Positions 1-5,058 of a stretch of 6,718 nt of DNA are shown in pieces. The stretch spans positions 1 to 6,718 of the forward strand of contig VSNK01000293.1 in the NCBI GenBank assembly GCA_009774255.1, in the 5' to 3' direction. Numbering within the stretch: the stretch's first letter is position 1; each line of letters begins with the position of its first letter. The notes below the pieces were generated by a model, which was not told the origin of the DNA, ran no database searches, and saw only the letters and a list, made by a program, of their open reading frames with translations. A program made the translations under genes and the position numbers. This DNA is from Faecalicatena sp. (GTDB taxonomy: Bacteria; Bacillota; Clostridia; Lachnospirales; Lachnospiraceae).

Positions 1-60
1 TTTCAGCTTTTTGCGGATTGCTTTTTTATCAGCGTCCGAAAGGACTGGCTTTGACGGCAT
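1..60 (-). CDS. N-terminal fragment of a probable small DNA-binding regulator (TetR-like?)
   Basis: A minus-strand gene starts with ATG at 60-58 and runs off the left edge; only 20 codons are visible (MPSKPVLSDADKKAIRKKLK). An AAAGGAG ribosome binding site lies at 77-71, ten bases before the start, with a near-consensus promoter further upstream. The start is therefore well supported. The visible residues form a lysine-rich, helix-prone N-terminus, which resembles the segment before the helix-turn-helix in TetR-family repressors. The palindromic sites overlapping its own promoter fit an autoregulated repressor. No helix-turn-helix is visible in the fragment, so the family is inference. It is divergent from the sigma-factor cluster and may or may not be related to it. 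Confidence 0.62.
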   Translation of the reverse strand, partial: MPSKPVLSDADKKAIRKKLK

Positions 61-91
61 AGTTTCACTTCTCCTTTCTTTTGAATTGTAT

Positions 92-128
92 TTGCGAATA
101 TTCGCAATAAATATTCACAAAACGAATA
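92..128. promoter_or_regulatory. Palindromic operator pair over the left-edge promoter
   Basis: Positions 92-107 (TTGCGAATATTCGCAA) form a perfect 16-bp palindrome. A second, spaced inverted pair follows: TATTC at 112-116 and GAATA at 124-128, so the same half-site is reused. The first site lies just downstream of the predicted transcription start and the second overlaps the -10 box. Both positions suit repression. Autoregulation by the product of the left-edge gene is the simplest reading, but the bound protein is inferred. Confidence 0.65.
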
Positions 129-154
129 ATAGCACGATTGATAGCTATTGTCAA
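126..154 (-). promoter_or_regulatory. Sigma-A-type promoter of the left-edge minus-strand gene
   Basis: On the minus strand, TTGACA (154-149) is followed after exactly 17 bases by TATTAT (131-126). This is a perfect -35, the optimal spacer and a 5/6 -10 box. Transcription would start near position 119 and give a leader of about 60 bases before the ATG at 60. The -10 box overlaps a GAATA half-site of the adjacent operator region. Confidence 0.8.
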
Positions 155-215
155 GTAGGGAACTTAATTTAGCAATGCCGTTTTTCTCGACAAAAAATAA
201 ATTTTGCTAAAAAAG

Positions 216-250
216 TTGTTTTTTTCTCTCCATAGATTGTTATATATAAT
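216..250 (+). promoter_or_regulatory. Candidate promoter of the sigma-factor block
   Basis: An AT-rich tract ends in TTGTTATATATAAT (237-250). It can be read as an extended -10 (TG at 238-239, TATATA at 241-246) or as a consensus TATAAT at 245-250. A weak -35 (TTGTTT, 216-221) lies 19 bases from the first reading. The predicted start would fall just inside or before the foldable leader that begins at 252. The -10 region is convincing and the -35 is poor, so an activator or an alternative sigma factor may be involved. Confidence 0.4.
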
Positions 251-251
251 A

Positions 252-402
252 GATGCATCATATCTGCTCAGTACCCTCGCAGATACGCCCGCAATCCCAT
301 GAAAATTGCCTGCGGCAATGGGGATTGTTCTTGTAGTTTATAGGTTATCGTACGGATAGCGCAGTAAATGCGCTATCCTGTGCTGAGTAGTTACGATGCA
401 TC
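252..402 (+). promoter_or_regulatory. Long multibranch foldable leader upstream of the sigma factor
   Basis: Positions 252-274 can pair with 380-402. Of 23 pairs, 21 form, two of them G-U wobbles; both ends contain GATGCATC. This long stem encloses two further hairpins. The first is a bulged nested hairpin at 292-327 (CAATCCC/GGGATTG around ATTGCC-TGC-GGCAAT). The second has a perfect 10-bp stem at 354-378 (GGATAGCGCA / TGCGCTATCC, loop 364-368) and nearly abuts the closing strand. The closing stem ends about ten bases before the ribosome binding site at 412-417, so folding could affect access to it. No U-run follows the hairpins, so this is not a classical attenuator. It matches no riboswitch class I can recognise. 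Alternatively it is an inserted palindromic element; no target-site duplication is evident. Confidence 0.6.
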
Positions 403-411
403 TCAAAAGAG

Positions 412-417
412 AGGAAG
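412..417 (+). promoter_or_regulatory. Ribosome binding site that sets the sigma-factor start
   Basis: AGGAAG sits ten bases before the ATG at 428. The upstream in-frame ATG at 368 has no Shine-Dalgarno sequence and lies in the loop and descending strand of the 354-378 hairpin. Translation therefore most likely starts at 428. Confidence 0.6.
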
Positions 418-427
418 TGGGGCCCAC

Positions 428-943
428 ATGTCTGCCGGCAGTTTACTGAATCACATTTTGTACAAGGACGGATATCTGGAAAAGCTAATCACAGACAACT
501 ATGAATCCATTTACAAATATTGTTATTATCATCTGAACCAGCGTCAGGCGGCGGAGGATATCACGCAGGAAGTGTTTTTGAAATTTCTGAACAATCTGGA
601 CAATTATCGAGATTATGGGAAAATCAGAAATTATCTCTATGTGATTGCCGGAAATCTGATCAGGAATTATTTCAGGAAGCCAAAGGAAACTTGTGTGGAG
701 GAACTGCGGGATTTTGAGGAAACGGCGCCGGATCATGCGGATGATTTCCTGGACAGGCTGATGGTCATGGATGCCCTGTCCACTCTGGAAAAGACGGAAA
801 AGGACATTGTGATTCTGAGGTATTATCAGGAGCTGAGGCTCCGGGATATCTCAAGGATCCTGGGAATCCCTGCATCGACCGTGCGCTATAAGCTGAAAAA
901 TGCGGAAAAGCAGTTAAGGAACAGGCTGGATTTACAGGAGTGA
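428..943 (+). CDS. ECF-type RNA polymerase sigma factor (sigma-70 family)
   Basis: The predicted protein has 171 residues, the usual ECF size. It consists of region 2 and region 4 only. Region 2 covers about residues 20-84 and contains the conserved DITQEVF segment (44-50), followed by a basic aromatic stretch (YFRK, about 81-84) near the end of region 2. After a short acidic linker, region 4 covers about residues 110-166, with a helix-turn-helix around 138-160 (LRDISRILGIPASTVRYKL) that would contact the -35 element. It would direct core RNA polymerase to a dedicated promoter set. The start at 428 is preferred to 368, which would add 20 residues with no ribosome binding site. The stop at 941-943 is followed after 47 bases by the membrane-protein gene. 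The gene order recalls the B. subtilis SigY operon; orthology is not claimed. Confidence 0.92.
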   Translation: MSAGSLLNHILYKDGYLEKLITDNYESIYKYCYYHLNQRQAAEDITQEVFLKFLNNLDNYRDYGKIRNYLYVIAGNLIRNYFRKPKETCVEELRDFEETAPDHADDFLDRLMVMDALSTLEKTEKDIVILRYYQELRLRDISRILGIPASTVRYKLKNAEKQLRNRLDLQE

Positions 944-975
944 AGGGCAATGAAGAATGGAGAAACCAAATCAAG

Positions 976-982
976 AAAGGAG
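976..982 (+). promoter_or_regulatory. Ribosome binding site that sets the start at 991
   Basis: AAAGGAG lies eight bases before the ATG at 991. This favours 991 over an in-frame GTG at 940 that overlaps the sigma-factor stop codon (GTGA) and has no properly spaced ribosome binding site. Confidence 0.7.
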
Positions 983-990
983 CAATCACC

Positions 991-1731
991 ATGAAAAACC
1001 GAAAATTAAAAAAATGTCTGACATCCGTTCACGTTCCGGGATACAGAACCGCAGGATTGGAGGAAACCATTGCCAGGGCGAAGGAAATCTCGTTCCACCC
1101 GGAAAAGCAGAGAATGACAAACCTGCAGTTTTTCAAAAATCAACTCCGCTTTATACGGAAAGAGTTCTGGGGAATGAAATTTTTATTTACCGGGCTGTTC
1201 CTCTGGATGATCTTGTCCGGGGCGGCGGATCCGGACAGTTGGCTTCTGACCTTTGTAGCCATCTCCGGCCCGGTACTGTTCATGGCGGATGCAAATGTAT
1301 TGTGTGATGTATTTCAGCCGGGGATGCTGGAACTGCAGATGACGGCAAAGCACTCTCTGCAGAAGGTCCTGCTCATCCGTCTCCTGGTATCCGGAGCCGC
1401 AGATTTCGTGATTCTGGCCTGCGCGGCGGCAGTTCTCAACTTCGGAAAAGGAGTATATCTGTGGCAGGCTCTTCTGTACGCGCTGGTTCCCTATAACCTG
1501 ATGTGCCTCGGCTGCCTGGCGATCCTGAACCGAAGGACAGAGGAAAATACCATGCTTTACTGCATGACCTGGGGAATCCTTCTGACCTTTGCAATGATCC
1601 TGCTAAAAGCAGGCGGAAATCGGGCATTTGAGACAGCGTATGCGGGAAACTGGATTCTGGCAGGGGGAGTGTCAGCCCTGGGTGTGATATGGGAAATGAA
1701 AAGACTTTTGAAATTTAATATTGCCCGGTAA
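991..1731 (+). CDS. Six-helix membrane protein of unknown function, ABC-2-like, in the anti-sigma position
   Basis: The 246-residue protein has a basic, probably cytoplasmic N-terminus of about 60 residues. Six hydrophobic segments follow at roughly 61-78, 82-98, 126-149, 157-179, 189-205 and 220-236, and it ends in a short basic tail. The segment FQPGMLELQM followed by a serine-leucine helix entering TM3 (about 108-140) resembles the coupling region of ABC-2-type permeases, so it may be a second membrane half for the ATPase encoded next. It also sits where an ECF sigma factor usually has its anti-sigma partner, and the N-terminal region could serve that role. No HxxxCxxC zinc-finger motif is present. 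The two roles are not exclusive. I do not recognise the exact family. A structured gap of about 150 bases separates it from the ATPase gene. Confidence 0.82.
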   Translation: MKNRKLKKCLTSVHVPGYRTAGLEETIARAKEISFHPEKQRMTNLQFFKNQLRFIRKEFWGMKFLFTGLFLWMILSGAADPDSWLLTFVAISGPVLFMADANVLCDVFQPGMLELQMTAKHSLQKVLLIRLLVSGAADFVILACAAAVLNFGKGVYLWQALLYALVPYNLMCLGCLAILNRRTEENTMLYCMTWGILLTFAMILLKAGGNRAFETAYAGNWILAGGVSALGVIWEMKRLLKFNIAR

Positions 1732-1755
1732 ACGATGTAAGAAAAATAGGGGTAT

Positions 1756-1792
1756 TGCCCGCATTTAAAATCTGCTTCGCAGATGGCGGGCA
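1756..1792 (+). repeat. Bulged nested triloop hairpin (copy 2 of a shared motif)
   Basis: The outer stem TGCCCGC (1756-1762) pairs with GCGGGCA (1786-1792). The inner stem ATCTGC (1770-1775) pairs with GCAGAT (1779-1784) around a TTC triloop. The left strand carries a 7-base A/T bulge and the right strand a single G. The hairpin at 292-327 has the same plan with different stem sequences. No U-run follows, so it is a poor terminator. Confidence 0.6.
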
Positions 1793-1794
1793 CG

Positions 1795-1860
1795 CAATCA
1801 CTTGCTATGCAAGTGGTTACATTCAGCAGGCAATCAATTTGCTGTGCAAATTGGTTACAT
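1795..1860 (+). repeat. Two tandem, covarying hairpins with conserved flanks before the ATPase gene
   Basis: Two units begin with CAATCA (1795-1800 and 1831-1836) and end with TGGTTACAT (1814-1822 and 1852-1860). Between these ends the stems differ but stay paired: CACTTGC-TAT-GCAAGTG (1799-1815) and CAATTTGC-TGT-GCAAATTG (1835-1853). A T-G wobble followed by two A-T pairs extends both stems outward. The second unit ends four bases before the GGAGGAGG ribosome binding site (1865-1872). The paired differences suggest selection for, or copying of, a folded unit. The function is unknown. Confidence 0.65.
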
Positions 1861-1880
1861 ATTTGGAGGAGGAAACGTAG

Positions 1881-2744
1881 ATGCAATTAACATTGGAACG
1901 TTTGTCTAAACAATTTAAAAATAAGATTGCCGTGGAGGAGGTCAGCACGGTGCTGACGGAAGGAATCTATGGATTCCTGGGAGCAAACGGCGCAGGAAAG
2001 ACCACATTAATCCAGATGATATGCGGAATCGTGGAGCCAACGGCGGGAGAGGTGAAACTGGATGGGAAAAATACGGTCGGCATGGGGGAGGATTTCCGGG
2101 AACTGCTGGGATATCTGCCTCAGGAATTTGGCTATACTCCCGGATTTACGGCAAAGGATTTTATGCTGTATATCTCCTCGATCAAGGGGCTGGAGCCGAG
2201 ATTCGCAAAGAGAAAGACGGAATCACTTCTGCGGCTTGTCAATCTGGAGGGAGAAGCAAATCACAAGATCCGGACATTTTCCGGGGGAATGAAGCGGCGG
2301 CTCGGGATTGCCCAGGCGCTTCTCAACGACCCGAAAATCCTGATCCTGGATGAACCCACGGCAGGGATGGATCCCAAAGAGCGGGTGTATTTCCGGAATC
2401 TGATCTCGGGAATGTCGAGAGACAGGATCATTATCATTTCCACTCATATCGTTTCGGATATCGAATACATCTCTGACAGGATCCTGGTTATGAAACAAGG
2501 CAGATTTATTCTGGACGGCCCGGCAGAGGAGCTGGTGAGGGAGGTGGACGGTATGGTCTGGGAGTGCGCGGTGCCTCAGAAGGAATGGCCGGAGTTCGAG
2601 CAGGAGTACTGCGTCGTCAATGCCCATAACCGGGGAAATGTGGTGGAGGCCAGGGTGGTATCTGGAAAGATGCCCCGCGAAGGAGCCGGGAAGGCGGAAC
2701 CGACGCTGGAAGATCTGTATCTGGAATATTTTGGGGACGAATGA
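1881..2744 (+). CDS. ABC transporter ATP-binding protein (ABC-2 exporter type)
   Basis: This cytoplasmic ATPase of 287 residues would drive the membrane subunit(s) encoded beside it. All nucleotide-binding motifs are intact: Walker A GANGAGKT (34-41), Q-loop Q81 in GYLPQEFG, signature FSGGM (133-137), Walker B ILILDEP (153-159), D-loop around M163-D164 and H-loop H189 in STHIVSD. The short GFLGANGAGKTT core and the roughly 70-residue C-terminal extension after residue 215 fit the CcmA/YxlF-type family of exporters. The start is fixed by GGAGGAGG (1865-1872) with eight-base spacing. The gene follows the six-helix protein and precedes a larger permease, so the expected complex is this ATPase with one or both membrane proteins. 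The substrate cannot be read from the ATPase. Confidence 0.95.
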   Translation: MQLTLERLSKQFKNKIAVEEVSTVLTEGIYGFLGANGAGKTTLIQMICGIVEPTAGEVKLDGKNTVGMGEDFRELLGYLPQEFGYTPGFTAKDFMLYISSIKGLEPRFAKRKTESLLRLVNLEGEANHKIRTFSGGMKRRLGIAQALLNDPKILILDEPTAGMDPKERVYFRNLISGMSRDRIIIISTHIVSDIEYISDRILVMKQGRFILDGPAEELVREVDGMVWECAVPQKEWPEFEQEYCVVNAHNRGNVVEARVVSGKMPREGAGKAEPTLEDLYLEYFGDE

Positions 2745-2750
2745 TATTGA

Positions 2751-2852
2751 GCGCCAGATAAATCTGCCGCACAGTATCCTATGATGCGCACAGCCGCATA
2801 AGGAAGTATGCCGCTTTGCGGCTGCGGCTGGCGCGATACTCACGGCAGATTT
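2751..2852 (+). promoter_or_regulatory. Large intercistronic hairpin with an alternative pairing, between ATPase and permease genes
   Basis: The basal stem AAATCTGCCG (2760-2769) pairs perfectly with 2843-2852, and AGTATC (2773-2778) with GATACT (2835-2840). Further in, GCGC (2786-2789) pairs with 2831-2834, and AGCCGC (2792-2797) with GCGGCT (2824-2829). The apex is GCCGC-TTT-GCGGC (2810-2822). In all, about 31 pairs form within 93 bases. GCGCCAG at 2751-2757 is perfectly complementary to CTGGCGC at 2828-2834, which would break the inner stem, so two exclusive folds exist. No U-run follows, so simple termination is unlikely. mRNA stabilisation, processing to set ATPase:permease ratio, or an inserted palindromic repeat are all possible. 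Confidence 0.6.
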
Positions 2853-2906
2853 CATCGACCGTGGGTATATAAAAAGGGAGAACAGAATTAAGAAAGGAAC
2901 AAGATT

Positions 2907-4139
2907 ATGGGTGGAATGATTCGATATGAATGGAAAAAAATATGGGGCAGCAGGCTGACACAGCTTTCCGTGCTGGGATGTGCCGTATTTTTACTCTTCA
3001 GCGCATGGGCAAATGTCTCTCAGGTCTCTGCGGTGGACGGCCAGGGAAATATGGTCACCGGAATCCAGGCGAGGGAGCTTTTAAAACAGACGCAGAAAAG
3101 TCAGGTGCTGACACAGGAGAATGTAGAGCATATTATGCGGGGATATCTGGATGAGGCCGGACGTATCTATGAGGGAGAAGGCGATCCCGAAGCCGCGTCA
3201 GATCAGGTCAGGCAGACCGTCTACCTGCCGCAGAGGGATTTATATGACCTGATCGCATGTGCCTATTATAAGTGGGCAGGAAACGAAACGACCGACCAGG
3301 TTTTTGAGGAAAATCTTGGTAAAGATTTTTACAAGGCACGCCGGGAAACGAGCGAAGCATATGTCGCGCATTTGGAAAGTCGGGGAGTGATCACGGCAGA
3401 AGAGGCAGCATACTGGAATGCGCGGAATGCCTCGATAAAAGAATATTCCTGCGGATACTGTAAAGGATGGGAATGCGTCTTAGACTATATGCCATGGGCG
3501 ATCCTGATCATGATGATCGTCTGTGTCGGGACGGCACCCGTATTTGCAGGCGAGTATCAGTCAAAATGCGATTCCCTCTTCCTCTGTATGAAATATGGAA
3601 AGAGCAGGCTTCCCATGGCAAAAATCATTACGGCCTGGCTGTATGCAAGCGCGGTCTATCTGGTGATCACCCTTCTTTGCTCAGGCCTCATCCTGTTCTT
3701 TCTGGGAGCGGAAGGCAGCGGCCTGCCGGTGCAGCTATGGAGGGTGTATGACGCGCCGGTGAGCTACCAGGTGACAATGTGGCAGGCGTTTCTGCTGGAA
3801 CTGCTGCTGGGGTACGTTCTGACATTGAGCATGATGGCATTCACATTATGGATGTCGTCCGTATTTAAAAATGCATATGGGGTGATTGTAGTGGCATTTC
3901 TTCTGCTGATCGTCCCCGAATTTTTATTGATGGCAGGACAGGGATATATGCTGCACCATATCCTGTCATTGCTCCCGGCAAAGATCATGGATTTCTCTTT
4001 TATTGATTACACGGCGTATTCTGTGGGCGGGAAAGTGTTTAGCTGTCTGTCTGTAGATCTGGTCGTAAACGGGGCGGCAGCGGTGATATTTTCCGCGGCA
4101 GGATATCAGGTGTTCAGGAAGCATCAGGTGAATCAATAG
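2907..4139 (+). CDS. ABC-2-type transporter permease
   Basis: This integral membrane protein of 410 residues is probably the transmembrane partner of the ATPase encoded upstream. The N-terminus MIRYEWKKIW is typical of ABC-2 permeases: a short amphipathic cytoplasmic segment before TM1 (about 18-34). A large outside domain of about 160 residues follows (about 35-194), then five hydrophobic segments near 195-214, 239-266, 291-315, 323-344 and 380-400. This is one helix, a big extracytoplasmic loop and then five helices, as in the NatB/YxlG-like ABC-2 group. The loop ends with a cysteine cluster (C182, C185, C190) just before TM2. AAAGGA (2893-2898) lies eight bases before the ATG. The substrate is unknown; drugs, peptides or ions are handled by relatives. 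Confidence 0.88.
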   Translation: MGGMIRYEWKKIWGSRLTQLSVLGCAVFLLFSAWANVSQVSAVDGQGNMVTGIQARELLKQTQKSQVLTQENVEHIMRGYLDEAGRIYEGEGDPEAASDQVRQTVYLPQRDLYDLIACAYYKWAGNETTDQVFEENLGKDFYKARRETSEAYVAHLESRGVITAEEAAYWNARNASIKEYSCGYCKGWECVLDYMPWAILIMMIVCVGTAPVFAGEYQSKCDSLFLCMKYGKSRLPMAKIITAWLYASAVYLVITLLCSGLILFFLGAEGSGLPVQLWRVYDAPVSYQVTMWQAFLLELLLGYVLTLSMMAFTLWMSSVFKNAYGVIVVAFLLLIVPEFLLMAGQGYMLHHILSLLPAKIMDFSFIDYTAYSVGGKVFSCLSVDLVVNGAAAVIFSAAGYQVFRKHQVNQ

Positions 4140-4191
4140 GATCGGAGTTACAGGCCACACATTCACCAGGCGTGACCTGTAACGGATCGGA
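4139..4191. repeat. 37-bp hairpin bounded exactly by 8-bp direct repeats
   Basis: GGATCGGA occurs at 4139-4146 and 4184-4191. The 37 bases between them begin with GTTACAGG (4147-4154) and end with its reverse complement CCTGTAAC (4176-4183). CAC (4156-4158) and GTG (4172-4174) extend the pairing. The left direct repeat starts at the last base of the permease stop codon. Inverted termini abutting a direct repeat look like a tiny insertion with a target duplication. A regulator site or a weak terminator is possible, but no T-run follows. Confidence 0.55.
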
Positions 4192-4221
4192 ACCTAATTT
4201 CACATAATTTGTGATAAAAGG

Positions 4222-4251
4222 TAGATTTTTGGGGAGAAATGATGTTATATA
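4222..4251 (+). promoter_or_regulatory. Candidate promoter of the two-component pair
   Basis: An extended -10 (TG at 4243-4244, TATATA at 4246-4251) lies 18 bases after a weak -35 TAGATT (4222-4227). The motif TGTTATATATA is shared with the candidate promoter before the sigma factor. The 171-base gap before the regulator makes a separate promoter plausible. A second, weaker TGTTACACT lies at 4264-4272. Confidence 0.35.
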
Positions 4252-4301
4252 TATTCAGAAATCTGTTACACTGAATCAAACTGACGATAGATGGAGAAGA
4301 G

Positions 4302-4307
4302 AAAGGA
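4302..4307 (+). promoter_or_regulatory. Ambiguous ribosome binding site of the response regulator
   Basis: AAAGGA lies only three bases before an in-frame GTG (4311) and fifteen bases before ATG (4323). Neither spacing is ideal. It overlaps ATG 4307, which opens a different 13-codon frame (MRDPFYECGAGRR) that ends at 4348. Confidence 0.4.
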
Positions 4308-4322
4308 TGCGTGATCCCTTCT

Positions 4323-5048
4323 ATGAATGTGGCGCTGGTAGAAGATAACAGGCAGGAACTTAAGCTCTTGTACCGGTTTTTGGAGGAATATGGAGAAGAA
4401 AACAATCTGGAACCGGCAATTTCCTGCTTTTCATGCGGCGAGGACTTTATTTCATCCCTGGGGCAGAAGGATTATGATGTGGTTTTTCTGGATATCTTCC
4501 TGGAAAATATGGACGGAATAGAGGCGGCCAGACTCTTGTGGGAATATGCCCCGGGGTGCCTGATCATTTTTCTGACGACAAGCCGGGAGCACATCTGGCA
4601 GGCGGCCCGGGTGCATTGCTTTGATTATATTGATAAAAAGGATTTTACACGGGAGAGGATCTTTGAGGTACTCGCGGATGTACGCAGAAAACTTCCGCAA
4701 AAGAACCCGTATCTGGAATTTTCCTCCGGAAATCGTTCTGTCCGCCTGCCAATGCATAAGATTCAGTACATTCTGTCAGACAACAATTATACATTATTCG
4801 GCATGGAGGGCGGAGCAAAGCATCGGTACCGCATCCCCTTCGGCAGCATCATGGAGCTGACCGGGCAGGTGGACTATTTCCTGAACTGCAACCGGGGGAT
4901 CCTGCTGAATATGAACGGCATCATCAAGGAAGAAACAGATGTCTATGTGATGAAGGGCGGAGAACGCTTTCCGATACGCAGGTACGAACGCGCCGCCATC
5001 AAGGACATTTACCATCAATATCAGTTCCAAAAGCTGGAAGAAATGTGA
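4323..5048 (+). CDS. LytTR-family response regulator (AgrA/VirR-like)
   Basis: The protein has 241 residues from the ATG at 4323, or 245 from GTG 4311. The receiver domain covers about 1-122. It has acidic residues E7-D8, phosphoacceptor D57 in VVFLDIF, the conserved T85/T86 pair and K105 in YIDKKDF. The C-terminal LytTR DNA-binding domain covers about 130-235, with the typical RLPMHKIQYI and FLNCNRGILLNM elements. Phosphorylation by the adjacent kinase is expected to promote binding to paired direct repeats at target promoters. ATG 4323 is preferred because MNVALVEDN puts the first beta-strand and acidic pair at the usual distance from the N-terminus; the ribosome binding site does not settle it. 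The kinase gene begins ten bases after the stop codon. Confidence 0.92.
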   Translation: MNVALVEDNRQELKLLYRFLEEYGEENNLEPAISCFSCGEDFISSLGQKDYDVVFLDIFLENMDGIEAARLLWEYAPGCLIIFLTTSREHIWQAARVHCFDYIDKKDFTRERIFEVLADVRRKLPQKNPYLEFSSGNRSVRLPMHKIQYILSDNNYTLFGMEGGAKHRYRIPFGSIMELTGQVDYFLNCNRGILLNMNGIIKEETDVYVMKGGERFPIRRYERAAIKDIYHQYQFQKLEEM

Positions 5049-5058
5049 GGGCTGCGAT

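Noticed and set aside
159..191. GGAAC (159-163) as an ECF-type -35 element for sigma autoregulation
   Set aside because: The only CG-containing -10 candidate (CGAC, 188-191) lies more than 20 bases away, beyond the usual ECF spacing of about 16.
368..427. Upstream in-frame ATG that would lengthen the sigma factor by 20 residues
   Set aside because: It has no ribosome binding site, lies inside the 354-378 hairpin, and the added residues are unlike an ECF N-terminus. ATG 428 has AGGAAG before it.
940..990. GTG start overlapping the sigma-factor stop (GTGA), adding 17 residues to the membrane protein
   Set aside because: The AGGAG directly abuts the GTG with no spacing, while ATG 991 has AAAGGAG at eight bases.
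1756..1860. Rho-independent terminator between the membrane-protein and ATPase genes
   Set aside because: The stems are good but none is followed by a U-run, and the ATPase gene has no clear promoter of its own in the gap.
1814..1860. Repeated TGGTTACAT as a LytTR regulator binding pair
   Set aside because: The copies are 38 bases apart, whereas LytTR paired repeats sit about two helical turns apart, and each copy is explained by its hairpin unit.
2223..2855. Long minus-strand open frame opposite the ATPase gene
   Set aside because: It is antisense to a gene with every ABC motif intact, has a His/Pro/Arg-rich composition typical of a shadow frame, and has no ribosome binding site or family features.
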